A stretch of DNA of 64,000 nt from positions 2,232,001-2,296,000 of the forward strand of contig NZ_CP172312.1 in NCBI RefSeq assembly GCF_047946665.1. Reading direction: 5' to 3'. Below are positions 17,144-25,833 of the stretch, in pieces. The position numbers and the translations under genes were made by a program. How positions within the stretch are numbered: position 1 is the stretch's first letter; every line of letters begins with the position of its first letter. The notes beneath the pieces are model-generated. The model was given only the letters and a program-made list of their open reading frames with translations. It did not search any database and had not been told where the DNA came from. The stretch comes from Allohahella sp002354735 (GTDB lineage: Bacteria; Pseudomonadota; Gammaproteobacteria; Pseudomonadales; Oleiphilaceae).

Positions 17144-18120
17144 GCGGGATGACTGCTGAGCGCCTGCAACAACTCGTTGCGGGCGAGCTCGGGATCCTCC
17201 TGCATGAAGCAGTGCCCGCCCGGTAGTTCGCGATAGCTGAAGTGACTGTTTTGCTTCGCTGCGAGCCGAGCCGCTTTGGCGACGAAAGGATAGGAGCGTT
17301 CACCGTAAAGAATTCGGGTTGGGGTCTCAGAACGTTTTATGTCCCTCCACAAGCCGAATGGCACGCTGTTGAAAATATCCGACTCAAGCCAGGTCGGACA
17401 GCGTAGCGCCACTGTCCCTCGTTCTTCCCTGGCTTCAAGTGCACCGAGGATAAAATCCTGCAAGCTCGCCTCACACCAGCCTTTGTAGATGCCTCGCCCT
17501 CTGAGACTATCGGCAGCCTGTTGGAACGAATTCCAATGGTCGCGCCGCTTCAGGGCTTTCTGACTGAAGGGTGTGCGATACCGGGGCAGAAAAAACTTCT
17601 GCACGCGAAGCAGGTTAATCATCACTGGCGTGAACAGCACTGGGTCCAGTAAGACGGCGCGACTGAACAACTTCGGATTCCGGCTGCATAACATGGCGGT
17701 CAGCACGCCACCAAAACTATGGCCAATTGCGTAACGCGTTACCTCGCCGAATTCCGCAGCAACAGACTCGATTACAGCCGTAGCCAGGCTCGCGTTCCCA
17801 TTCCAGCCTAGAAAATGACTGCCGGCCTCTGACTCACCATGGCCCTGCAGATCTGTCAGGATGCAGTCGAACGGCGCCTGCTGCCCGTCGCTGTCGCACA
17901 CCAGCGGCGCAAGCATCTGCCAGTAAACCGAAGCACAGAAGCCGTTGCCGTGCAGAAAGTGAATGAGAGGACGCCCCCTCACCGGTGAGCGCCACCCACG
18001 AATGACAAGGTTCTGCTCAAGCCCGTCCAGCTCATCCTTCGCGAATACCTGCTCGAACTGAATGAGTTCGCTGTCGTGGATAGGATGATGAGCCGGTTCT
18101 ACTGCGGCCGCCATATTCAC
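17137..18120 (-). CDS. Alpha/beta hydrolase coupled to ABC transporter genes
   Basis: A 327-residue alpha/beta hydrolase with oxyanion motif LHGNG (about 57-61), nucleophile Ser135 in GHSFGGVL and His in LPGGHCFMQED. There is no signal peptide. Its start overlaps the stop of the upstream permease gene by 4 bp, so it is translated with the ybbA/ybbP-like pair, an association not standard for that transporter. Its 3' end overlaps the convergent M48 gene by 7 bp. Substrate unknown; the tesA gene at the other end of this cluster makes an ester or thioester substrate a reasonable guess. Confidence 0.83.
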   Translation of the reverse strand: MNMAAAVEPAHHPIHDSELIQFEQVFAKDELDGLEQNLVIRGWRSPVRGRPLIHFLHGNGFCASVYWQMLAPLVCDSDGQQAPFDCILTDLQGHGESEAGSHFLGWNGNASLATAVIESVAAEFGEVTRYAIGHSFGGVLTAMLCSRNPKLFSRAVLLDPVLFTPVMINLLRVQKFFLPRYRTPFSQKALKRRDHWNSFQQAADSLRGRGIYKGWCEASLQDFILGALEAREERGTVALRCPTWLESDIFNSVPFGLWRDIKRSETPTRILYGERSYPFVAKAARLAAKQNSHFSYRELPGGHCFMQEDPELARNELLQALSSHPAY

Positions 18121-20669
18121 TTCAGCACCGCTGCCGGCTGCTGCCGCATGGCTGAGCGAAGATTGAAGCTGGCGTAGAGTGCTATGACAAGGCCCAAGCC
18201 GGCTGGCAGCAGCAGCCAGTATTGCCAGTACACCGTCGGGTCCATATCGAAGACCTTGATCTGCAGCACCAGGCTCGCCGTCTGGCTCAGGACCATGGCC
18301 AGCAAGCCGCTCGCGCAGCCAATGAAGAAAAACTCACAGCGCTGCGTCGAACGCAAGGAGGCGGGATCGAGTCCCAGCGCCTGCATCAGCGCCGTCTCAT
18401 GTGCCCGCACCGGCGCCTCACGTAGCATGACCACCACAACAACCAGAGCCGCCGCAGCAATGACGATAGCCAGAAGCAGCTCAAGCCCCTGCCCGACCTG
18501 CTTCAGCAGCACCTGAATTCTCGATATCAGCGGCCCAAGTTCGAGAATGGATACCGTGGGATAATTCCTATTAATCGTCGACAGGAGTGCTGCAGAGCGA
18601 TCATCGTCCACCCGAAAACTTGTGATATATGAGGGAGTGAAAGCCTCAAGCGCACCGGGCTCGAAAATGATATAGAAATTTGGTTTGAGGCTGGTCCAGT
18701 CAACGCTGCGAATGCTGCCGACCACTGCGGGCAAGCGCTCTGACCCGATATCGAAAACCAGGCCGTCGCCCACGGCAAGATCGAGCTGTTGGGCGAGTAG
18801 TGACTCGACCGATACCCTCACGATCCCCTCCTCCGCTTGTGGCTCATACGGCTCGGACCACCATTCGCCTTCAACGACCTTGTTACTTTCCGGCAGATCC
18901 GCCGCCCAGGTCAGATTCAGCTCCCGATTGAGCGCGTTCACGTCTTTCTCCTTGGACACTGTCGTCTTGACGTCCTCGCCGTTGATCTCGGCGAGACGTC
19001 CACGGATCAGCGGATACATTGGCTGCAGCGTCTTCGCGGTGCCCTGAATCAAGCTCTCCAGATCCGCCCGTTCGAAAGGGGCGATGTTGATGAGAAAATG
19101 GTTTGGCGCATCATCCGGAAGCTGTGTCGTCCACTGGGTGATGAGCTCTGTGCGGATAAGGAAGACGGTCAGCAGCAAGCCAAAGGTACTACCCAGCGCA
19201 GCCGTCTGCGGAATCACCCACCAGGGTCGTCGAAGTATATTTGCCAGCGCTGAACGCCAGGTGCCTGGATAGATGACGTGGCGATCGCCAGACAGCATTC
19301 TGGCTGCCAGTCGGGCCAGCAGGAATAGCAGGGCTGCCAACAGCAATGGCACGAGGAAGAGCGCCATGACCACGACCACCAACAAGGTGCTGCCGAGGTA
19401 GAGGGCGAGAGCCACCACCAGCAGCGCATAGCCCACCAGCGTCCACAGCCTCCCGGCTTTCGAGCTCGCCACACTGCCGTCTTCGCTCTGTCGCAGCAGA
19501 CTCGCCGGTGGCGCCTGCAACAGCGATCGAAGCTGTGGATACCATTGAAACAGACAGACGAAGACGACGACGCCGGCGGGCAGCAACATCCACCAGCCGA
19601 ACAGCGGTGAGGCCGGCAGGTCGACCTGCTCGCCAAGCAGGGCAAACAGACCTCGCTCCAGTCCCAGCGAAGCTGCCCAGCCGAAAGTCAGCGCCAACAG
19701 GAGGCCCATGCCCAGCTTAGCCAGATAGTCCCGCAGCAGAACGTCTGATGTCATGCCCAGCGTCCGCTGCAAGGCGACGATGCGCTGTTGCTGCATGACG
19801 TAAAGTTCCAGAGCGAGCTGCAGGGAAACCAGGGTGATCAGAATAGTCGCGAGTGCGGCCAAGGCAAGGAACGCGCTGCTTCGTTCCCAAGCGCGAGACA
19901 GTGTGCCCTCCCGCGAATTGGCCCACTCCAGTTCGTCGGATGCCCCCATCATGGGCGTTGCGGCCGCCTCGAAGGCATTCAACCTTTCGGTTGTGCCGCT
20001 CATGTTGAGTTCATACTCGTAGCGGCTGCCGGGCAGGATCACGCCGGTCGACGGAACATCGGCAAAGTTCATCAGCACGCGCGGCGCCGCACCTACAATA
20101 CGAAATGAAGGGTCTGGCTCCGACAGCAGGCGACCACCAACTTCAAAAACCTGTCGACCAATTCGAATTTTCGATCCGAGCTCGATACCCAGGCGTTCAA
20201 ACAAGGTTCTGGCCAGATAGATTTCTCCCGGCGGCGGTCCTGAGGATCGTCTTTCACCAGCATTCTCGCTATCCGATGCGCTTCCCCTCGTCTCGACATC
20301 GAGGTCGCCCGCCAGGGGATAATGCTGGTCCACAGCCTTGACCGAGACCAACTGAAATTCAGGGAGTGCGGACTCAGGATCTTGAACCGCTGGCCGGTCT
20401 TCTACCGCCGCCATGGTCGAAAATTCGTAACTCTCCGAAAACGAAAGGCCCTCTTCGCGTGCTAGGGTCGTCCATCGATCGGCAGGCTCAGGTTGCCGGT
20501 TCGAATCCAGCAGGAGATCCCCGCCTGCGAGCGCCCGCTGCCCCTGCTCGAACTTTTCGACGAGTGCCACATTGAGACGCATCATCAGCATCAGCATCAG
20601 GCACATGACGCAGAGACTGTAGAACACGATTCTGAAGGCAGGCTGCCTCAGCTCACGACGGATACTCAT
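18117..20669 (-). CDS. FtsX-like ABC transporter permease (YbbP family)
   Basis: An 850-residue ABC permease with the duplicated FtsX/MacB-like design: an N-terminal TM helix (FYSLCVMCLMLMLMM), a large periplasmic domain (about 45-255), a core of TM helices (about 260-420), a second helix pair and periplasmic domain (about 470-700) and three C-terminal TM helices. It is adjacent to a YbbA-like ATPase, with their coding regions overlapping by 4 bp. YbbA-YbbP next to TesA is a conserved arrangement in gammaproteobacteria; the transporter belongs to the mechanotransmission class, acting on envelope lipids or lipoproteins rather than importing a solute, but its cargo is not established. Confidence 0.9.
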   Translation of the reverse strand: MSIRRELRQPAFRIVFYSLCVMCLMLMLMMRLNVALVEKFEQGQRALAGGDLLLDSNRQPEPADRWTTLAREEGLSFSESYEFSTMAAVEDRPAVQDPESALPEFQLVSVKAVDQHYPLAGDLDVETRGSASDSENAGERRSSGPPPGEIYLARTLFERLGIELGSKIRIGRQVFEVGGRLLSEPDPSFRIVGAAPRVLMNFADVPSTGVILPGSRYEYELNMSGTTERLNAFEAAATPMMGASDELEWANSREGTLSRAWERSSAFLALAALATILITLVSLQLALELYVMQQQRIVALQRTLGMTSDVLLRDYLAKLGMGLLLALTFGWAASLGLERGLFALLGEQVDLPASPLFGWWMLLPAGVVVFVCLFQWYPQLRSLLQAPPASLLRQSEDGSVASSKAGRLWTLVGYALLVVALALYLGSTLLVVVVMALFLVPLLLAALLFLLARLAARMLSGDRHVIYPGTWRSALANILRRPWWVIPQTAALGSTFGLLLTVFLIRTELITQWTTQLPDDAPNHFLINIAPFERADLESLIQGTAKTLQPMYPLIRGRLAEINGEDVKTTVSKEKDVNALNRELNLTWAADLPESNKVVEGEWWSEPYEPQAEEGIVRVSVESLLAQQLDLAVGDGLVFDIGSERLPAVVGSIRSVDWTSLKPNFYIIFEPGALEAFTPSYITSFRVDDDRSAALLSTINRNYPTVSILELGPLISRIQVLLKQVGQGLELLLAIVIAAAALVVVVVMLREAPVRAHETALMQALGLDPASLRSTQRCEFFFIGCASGLLAMVLSQTASLVLQIKVFDMDPTVYWQYWLLLPAGLGLVIALYASFNLRSAMRQQPAAVLK

Positions 20670-21409
20670 GCGACTGTAGCCGGCTCGTCATGGAGACGAC
20701 CGTCGTAGAGATAGACCCTACGGTGGCAGCGCTCTGCCAGCTTGATATCGTGCGTCACGAGAATCAGTGTCGTTGACTGCTTGTGATTCAGTTCGAACAG
20801 CAGGTCGATGATCTCCCCACCTGTCGCCTCGTCAAGATTTCCCGTTGGCTCATCGGCGAAAAGTATCCTGGGTCGGCCGGCAAACGCTCTCGCAAGCGCC
20901 ACGCGCTGCTGCTCGCCACCAGATAACTGGGTCGGCCATGCATTGATGCGGCCGCCGAGACCAACCTGCTGCAACCACGACTCGGCTTCCTGGGCAGACG
21001 TCCTCGCGGTGCTGTCCAGCTCGCCGTACTTCGCTTTGAGATCGAGTGGCAGCATGACGTTTTCCAGCGCGCTCAAATATGGATGCAGCTGGAAGTTCTG
21101 GAAGACGAAGCCAACCGAAGTCCGTCGTACACTCGCCCGTCCATTTTCGTCGAGGCTACTGAGCTGTGCACCCTGTAAAACCACTTCGCCAGCAGAGGGC
21201 ACATCAAGGCCGGCCATAATGGATAACAGTGTGGTCTTGCCTGAACCTGAGCGACCCAGAATCGCCAGCGACTCACCCGCCACCACATCGAGATCAACCT
21301 GTTCGAGGATGGTCAGTGGTGTGGCTCCAGATACAGTCTTGCGGATTCCAGACAGCGCCAGCACAGAGTCTGACGAACTTTGCGATTTTTTCATTACATC
21401 ATCAGGCAT
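20666..21409 (-). CDS. ABC transporter ATP-binding protein (YbbA-like)
   Basis: About 247 residues from ATG 21409 (an ATG at 21394 is an alternative; the frame extends to 21481 but would run into the tesA promoter region). Walker A LGRSGSGKTTLL, Q-loop FVFQNFQLHPYLSALENVMLP, signature LSGGEQQRVALARAF, Walker B ILFADEPTGNLDE and H-loop LVTHD are all intact, as in the LolD/MacB/YbbA subfamily. It powers the YbbP-like permease just downstream. It is divergent from tesA with about 140 bp between starts. Confidence 0.93.
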   Translation of the reverse strand: MPDDVMKKSQSSSDSVLALSGIRKTVSGATPLTILEQVDLDVVAGESLAILGRSGSGKTTLLSIMAGLDVPSAGEVVLQGAQLSSLDENGRASVRRTSVGFVFQNFQLHPYLSALENVMLPLDLKAKYGELDSTARTSAQEAESWLQQVGLGGRINAWPTQLSGGEQQRVALARAFAGRPRILFADEPTGNLDEATGGEIIDLLFELNHKQSTTLILVTHDIKLAERCHRRVYLYDGRLHDEPATVA

Positions 21410-21552
21410 GGACTTTGGGGTCGCAGTTATCGTAAATGGATGGGGAAACGAGTGGAAGCTGGCCAGGCCGGCTTTCGACAAACCTTATACGCTCGGCGCA
21501 GGAAAATCTATTGCACCGGGCTGGGCAGGACGGGATTGATATAGTGCAGTTC

Positions 21553-22254
21553 ATGAAGGTAGTAAGGCAGTGGCAGTTTTGTTTCATTACGCTTCTTTTC
21601 TCGGTGAGCCTGGCAACGGCTGCCCAGGCAAGTCCAGCTGGTAGCAAGAAGATTCTGGTGCTTGGAGACTCACTCAGCTCAGGCTATGGCATCGAATTGA
21701 GCCAAGGCTGGGTGCAGAAGCTCAAAGACAGACTGGCAGAAAATCAGTGCGAGGATAGTGAGGCGCCGGACGGCTGTGTACCAGGTCAGTGGTCAGTCAT
21801 CAATGCCAGTATTTCAGGGGAGACTATAGGTGGTGGACTGCGCCGCCTGCCGCGACTATTGGAACGGTCTGCTCCCGACGTGGTGATTGTGGAGCTTGGT
21901 GGTAATGATGGCCTGCGCGGCTATCCGGTTCAGCGGATGCGTCAGGAGCTGACCAAGCTGATCGAGATGGCACAGAACAGTGATGCTCATGTTCTGTTGG
22001 TAGGCATGATGATTCCGCCAAATTACGGGCCCGCCTACAGCGAGGCTTTCGCGGCGCAGTATACCGACCTGTCCGAATCGCTTGAGGTACCCCTTGTACC
22101 CTTCCTGCTTGATAAGGTAGTGTTTACGGAAGGCTATATGCAGGAGGACAGAATTCACCCTACTGCCAAGGCTCAGACCCAGATTCTGGATAATGTTTGG
22201 CCAGAATTGAGGGACCTTCTTCGGGAGGTGAGCGGTCAGGAATCGAGCAGCTGA
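21553..22254 (+). CDS. tesA: Periplasmic acyl-CoA thioesterase I / lysophospholipase-type GDSL esterase
   Basis: A 233-residue SGNH hydrolase. The ATG at 21553 gives a clean signal peptide (FCFITLLFSVSLATAAQA), so it acts in the periplasm; the longer frame from 21436 lacks a leader. Block I GDSLSSGYG places the nucleophile Ser at about 40, block II Gly is in NASISGET, block III is GGNDGLRG, and block V is DRIHPT with the catalytic Asp-xx-His. These match TesA (thioesterase I/protease I/lysophospholipase L1). Divergent ybbA-ybbP homologues repeat the E. coli neighbourhood. Confidence 0.93.
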   Translation: MKVVRQWQFCFITLLFSVSLATAAQASPAGSKKILVLGDSLSSGYGIELSQGWVQKLKDRLAENQCEDSEAPDGCVPGQWSVINASISGETIGGGLRRLPRLLERSAPDVVIVELGGNDGLRGYPVQRMRQELTKLIEMAQNSDAHVLLVGMMIPPNYGPAYSEAFAAQYTDLSESLEVPLVPFLLDKVVFTEGYMQEDRIHPTAKAQTQILDNVWPELRDLLREVSGQESSS

Positions 22255-22284
22255 AAAAGATCGAGATTTCTTGCATGCAGATGG

Positions 22285-22313
22285 TTGACTCAACGGAGTG
22301 AACTCAGTAATAT
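22285..22313 (+). promoter_or_regulatory. Strong tRNA promoter
   Basis: TTGACT (22285-22290), a 17-base spacer and TAATAT (22308-22313), 19 bp before the tRNA-Asn 5' end. A GC-rich stretch follows (CCTGCCGC), consistent with the stringently controlled discriminator usual at stable-RNA promoters. It probably drives both tRNAs. Confidence 0.8.
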
Positions 22314-22331
22314 CCTGCCGCTCAACGATGA

Positions 22332-22407
22332 TCCTCGATAGCTCAGTTGGTAGAGCAAATGACTGTTAATCATTGGGTCGCTGGTTCGAGTCCAGCTCGA
22401 GGAGCCA
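22332..22407 (+). tRNA. tRNA-Asn (GTT)
   Basis: A 76-nt cloverleaf. The acceptor TCCTCGA pairs with TCGAGGA, the D-loop holds AGCTCAGTTGGTAGAGC, the anticodon loop is CTGTTAA with anticodon GTT, and the T arm contains GGTTCGAGTCC. Discriminator G and an encoded CCA end the gene. Confidence 0.97.
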
Positions 22408-22417
22408 TTTTTGAATT

Positions 22418-22494
22418 CGGGGTATAGCGCAGTCTGGTAGCGCGCCTGCTTTGGGAGCAGGATGTCGGGAGTTCGAATCTCTCTACCCCGACCA
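22418..22494 (+). tRNA. tRNA-Pro (TGG)
   Basis: A 77-nt cloverleaf 10 bp after tRNA-Asn. The acceptor CGGGGTA pairs with TACCCCG, the anticodon stem CCTGC/GCAGG encloses TTTGGGA with anticodon TGG, and the T arm has AGTTCGAATCT. Discriminator A and CCA are encoded. A run of six T follows directly (22495-22500), which probably serves as the transcript end. Confidence 0.97.
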
Positions 22495-22500
22495 TTTTTT

Positions 22501-22864
22501 GGTCATCCCTTCGTTGTTCGTTTCAAGCCAAGCTTCTGCAGTTAGCACGGCTGCTAATCGCTAGCCATCGGCTCATTTCCAAATCATGCAAATTTTTCGT
22601 CGTTTTCGATAGGCTGCCAGACGTTTTTCAGGCATGTGCCCCGGCATGATCCCTCAAGCAATCCAGCGCTAACACTACTCAGTTTTACCCCCCGATACTT
22701 AAGCCTTTTTTGCCTGCCCACGCTTGAGCGCTATGATTTACTTTCAGCGCCTGCTACTGCAATGCCCTCCGAAATTTGACTTCAATCCGATGCCAGCTAA
22801 TTTTAAATAAATGTTCATCTAATAAGTCTCCTTGTGTTCCAACCCTGGCAAAGGCCCTGCTGAA
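22501..22864. other. AT-rich non-coding gap after the tRNA pair
   Basis: About 360 bp with no convincing gene. It is visibly more AT-rich than its surroundings and holds a promoter candidate at 22776-22803. No direct copy of a tRNA 3' end (attachment-site signature) is seen, and there is no integrase gene nearby. Confidence 0.6.
22776..22803 (+). promoter_or_regulatory. Candidate promoter of the GlyGly-CTERM protein gene
   Basis: TTGACT (22776-22781), 16 bases, TAATTT (22798-22803), in an AT-rich stretch about 60 bp before the ATG at 22865. Confidence 0.5.
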
Positions 22865-25285
22865 ATGACTCTGACCCTTCAATCCAGACGCTTGCAGCTC
22901 TTATCGTGCGCCTGCGTTTTCTCACAGACCGCGCTCGCTGCCGATATAACGGCCAACCTTTCCAGGGAGCAGATTACGACTGCGCTCGGTATCGCACCTG
23001 AGCAGGTCATTTCGTTCACGACCAATGGCACTGATCCTAGAGCCATCGGCCTTGCAGATACTTCGGTATTGGGCATCGTCGAAACCCCGAAGGCAGGCAA
23101 TGATCCAAGTCGCCTGCTGACGAACGGCTACCCCACTGAAGGGCGAGACTTTCTGATCATCTCGACAGGCGCGGCGACAGATGCTGCGTTGGCGAATGAC
23201 AGCGATAGCACGACCACAGAGCTTGATGGCCTGAATGTGGCGGCTGGCACCGACCTTGCGCAAATCGATATGGTTCTGAGGGCGCCGGAAAATGCCCAGT
23301 GCGCCAGTTTCGATTTCTCGTTCTTTTCCGAAGAATACAATGAATTTGTTGGCTCGCCCTTCAATGACACCTTCATCATCGAAAAGGATGAATCCACCTA
23401 TACAGTCGAAAGCGTTGGCAGTGGTATTCAGGTCAACGCACCGAATAATTTCGCGTTCGACACCAGTAACAATGTCATCTCGATCAATTCGACCTTCGAT
23501 ACGATTTGCGGCACAAACGTTACCACGCCGGAAGACTGCGCCACCGGTACCACGTACGACAACGCCACCATAAGGCTGCGCGCCTCCACACCGGTCATTG
23601 GTGGCAGTGATGTGCGCTTCATCATTTCGATCATGGACCTGTCGGATTCGATCCTCGACTCCGCAGCCTTTATGGACAAGTTTCTCTGGCAAACCGAATC
23701 TTGCGCCAGTGGCGCCCAGGAGATCCCGGATATCGACAACGATGGCCTGCTCGACGACTGGGAAACCAACGGCCTTACTGTAACTTTACCAGATGGCAGC
23801 AGTGAATTTCTCGATCTACCAGCCATGGGTGCCGATCCGCTCGTCAAGGATCTGTTCATCGAACTGGACTGGATGGTACGACAGAACCTGATCGACTATC
23901 GCCCGTCACCCGAAGTGCTGGCCAAGGTTATTGCGGCCTATGATGCGCTCGGTATCAACGTGCATATCGACGCAGGCCCTGACTCGATCATGAACCCACA
24001 GACTGGTCAGACCTGGGCCGATGCTGGCATGAGTTCGCGAGGCAGCGCTATCGATCTCGTCGACACGCTTGGCCAGGCTCAAGGCACGAACTACGACTGG
24101 AATCAGTTCGATGGCATCAAGGCCACGCAGTTCAGCCCGGCGAGACACAACGTATTCCACTATGGAATTATCGGTCACGGCTCGCCATTCAAGGGCGTAT
24201 CCGCCATTTCACGTAATAATAACTCGAGTGATTTTTTCGTCCCGCTGGCTGACTTCCTGGGCACCACCAATGAACAGGCGGGCAGCATACTGAAAGCGAC
24301 CGGCATGAACCTCGCCCTCAGAGAAGGTGGCCGGGATAACCTGCCTAACAAGCCGAACTACATCAGCGTCATGAATCCCCTCTACACCCTCGATGGGACC
24401 ATCAGGGACGGCGTGGACGGCCACATGTTCTTTTCACAGGTCGCGCAGCCAGCACTCACTGAAGCTGCGCTGAACGAAACTACGCCTTTGCTGACGTCTG
24501 CGGAAGGCGCAGTCTTTGCTGTCAAACATGCTTGCAACTCGAATCTCTTTACAATTGCTACTGGCACAGACGGTGGTGTGGACTGGAACTGCGATTCATT
24601 GTTGGGCGATGCAGTCGCTGCTGATATCGACCTGTCGGGCCGACCAGATGGTGTGCTCGCTTCCTACGTCGACTTTACCGGCATGCGATTCAGCGGCGGA
24701 CTGATTGGCGAGCCTGACAGTATCATTACCCTGCCCCGGTTCACCCCAGTGACCGGCTATAAGCAGCCTACCGCTGTGGAACGAATCATACCGAGTCTTT
24801 TCGAAGTCAGCGTCGTGATGCCAGGTTCTACTGCCCAGGGCACGTTCACGCAGAAGGCGATTATCCGGAATCGGGGAACGACCGACGATGTCTTTACAGT
24901 GACGGGCAGCAGTGCGCTGGGCCTGGCGGACTTCAGTGTGCTCTCCGGTAGCTACTCGATAGCTGGCGGCAAGCGTGTCGAAATCGAATTTCCGATCGCC
25001 ACACCGACTAATCCTGCCCAGACCGACGAAATTCGCCTGGTAGCCACGAGCAACACCCATAGCACCATCAGCGATACAGCCGTGCTGTACGTCAGTGCAA
25101 ATGGTGCAACTGGTGGCCCTGGCGCTACCCACGCATTCGAATTATACGAAGATGGCAATCCCTTCCGCTCGGGCGGCGGCGGGTCACTGGACTGGCTGGC
25201 CCTGATCGCTGTGAGTCTCGGCTTCTCCGCCAGACTCATAAAGGGTCGCACTACTCGCTCAATCAGCAAAGGAGCTGCACAATGA
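22865..25285 (+). CDS. Choice-of-anchor L / GlyGly-CTERM exported protein with degenerate metalloprotease-like domain
   Basis: About 806 residues from ATG 22865 (the frame extends to a TTG at 22832). After a signal peptide ending SQTALA comes a choice-of-anchor L domain (about 25-285) with NLSREQITTAL and FDFSFFSEEYNEFVGSPFNDTFII. A calcium-type DIDNDGLLDDWE segment (about 290-305) precedes a domain that resembles bacterial zinc-protease-like exoproteins (VKDLFIELDWM; NKPNYISVMNPL near 495-505). Where relatives carry HExxHxxGxxH, this protein has KATGMNLALRE (477-487), so zinc ligands and catalytic Glu seem lost. The C-terminus is a GlyGly-CTERM sorting tail: Gly4-Ser at 770-774, a hydrophobic helix, then basic residues, expected to be cut by rhombosortase before surface display or release. 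Its stop overlaps the start of a small beta-barrel gene. Confidence 0.8.
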   Translation: MTLTLQSRRLQLLSCACVFSQTALAADITANLSREQITTALGIAPEQVISFTTNGTDPRAIGLADTSVLGIVETPKAGNDPSRLLTNGYPTEGRDFLIISTGAATDAALANDSDSTTTELDGLNVAAGTDLAQIDMVLRAPENAQCASFDFSFFSEEYNEFVGSPFNDTFIIEKDESTYTVESVGSGIQVNAPNNFAFDTSNNVISINSTFDTICGTNVTTPEDCATGTTYDNATIRLRASTPVIGGSDVRFIISIMDLSDSILDSAAFMDKFLWQTESCASGAQEIPDIDNDGLLDDWETNGLTVTLPDGSSEFLDLPAMGADPLVKDLFIELDWMVRQNLIDYRPSPEVLAKVIAAYDALGINVHIDAGPDSIMNPQTGQTWADAGMSSRGSAIDLVDTLGQAQGTNYDWNQFDGIKATQFSPARHNVFHYGIIGHGSPFKGVSAISRNNNSSDFFVPLADFLGTTNEQAGSILKATGMNLALREGGRDNLPNKPNYISVMNPLYTLDGTIRDGVDGHMFFSQVAQPALTEAALNETTPLLTSAEGAVFAVKHACNSNLFTIATGTDGGVDWNCDSLLGDAVAADIDLSGRPDGVLASYVDFTGMRFSGGLIGEPDSIITLPRFTPVTGYKQPTAVERIIPSLFEVSVVMPGSTAQGTFTQKAIIRNRGTTDDVFTVTGSSALGLADFSVLSGSYSIAGGKRVEIEFPIATPTNPAQTDEIRLVATSNTHSTISDTAVLYVSANGATGGPGATHAFELYEDGNPFRSGGGGSLDWLALIAVSLGFSARLIKGRTTRSISKGAAQ

Positions 25286-25830
25286 AGCGGCCACACATCA
25301 TCACGCTGGCGGCGTTGCTGGCCTCAAGCTCGCTGACACACGCCGGTGAAGTCTATACCAGTGCAGCCTTGTACTATGCCGACTATCGAGGTGGCGACGT
25401 TCAGGTACCGGGGGGTGGCAGTTATGACGACTCGATCGCCGGTGGACTCAATGTTGGCTACACCACCAGAGATATCGTCTGGGAGATCGGCTACCTCTAC
25501 ATGGACGACTTCGAATTTGATTCGCCAGTACTGAACAATTCTCAGTTCTCGATGCAGGGACCACAAATATCCATTGGTGGTCAGCGGGCATTCGGGGAGA
25601 AATTCGCGCTCGAGCTGAAAGTTGGCGTGTTCTCCTGGGAAGCCGAGGGCGCCTACGAAGGCGTGGACGTCGGTGATGTCGATAAGGGCATCACCCCAAT
25701 TGGCACTCTGAATTTGCGGTTCGCCTTGACGAAGAACCTGCAGTTGTATGGCGAATACATGTATGTTCACGATGCCTTCCTGGACGATCCACTCAACCTG
25801 CTCGGCGCCGGGGTTCGCGTCGCTTTCTGA
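25282..25830 (+). CDS. Small outer-membrane beta-barrel protein
   Basis: 182 residues with a signal peptide (LAALLASSSLTHA) and alternating-residue beta strands ending in Phe (GAGVRVAF), the usual outer-membrane insertion signal. This is the size of an eight-stranded OmpA/OmpW-like barrel. The ATG overlaps the preceding stop (ATGA), so it is translationally coupled to the GlyGly-CTERM protein and may work with it at the surface. No specific family is recognised. Confidence 0.75.
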   Translation: MKRPHIITLAALLASSSLTHAGEVYTSAALYYADYRGGDVQVPGGGSYDDSIAGGLNVGYTTRDIVWEIGYLYMDDFEFDSPVLNNSQFSMQGPQISIGGQRAFGEKFALELKVGVFSWEAEGAYEGVDVGDVDKGITPIGTLNLRFALTKNLQLYGEYMYVHDAFLDDPLNLLGAGVRVAF

Positions 25831-25833
25831 GCA

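Noticed and set aside
22332..22864. Possible tRNA-associated integration site
   Set aside because: No integrase gene and no repeat of a tRNA 3' end in the AT-rich gap.
22922..23692. 256-codon minus-strand frame within the GlyGly-CTERM gene
   Set aside because: Complement of a secreted protein with clear signal peptide; no independent start or motif.
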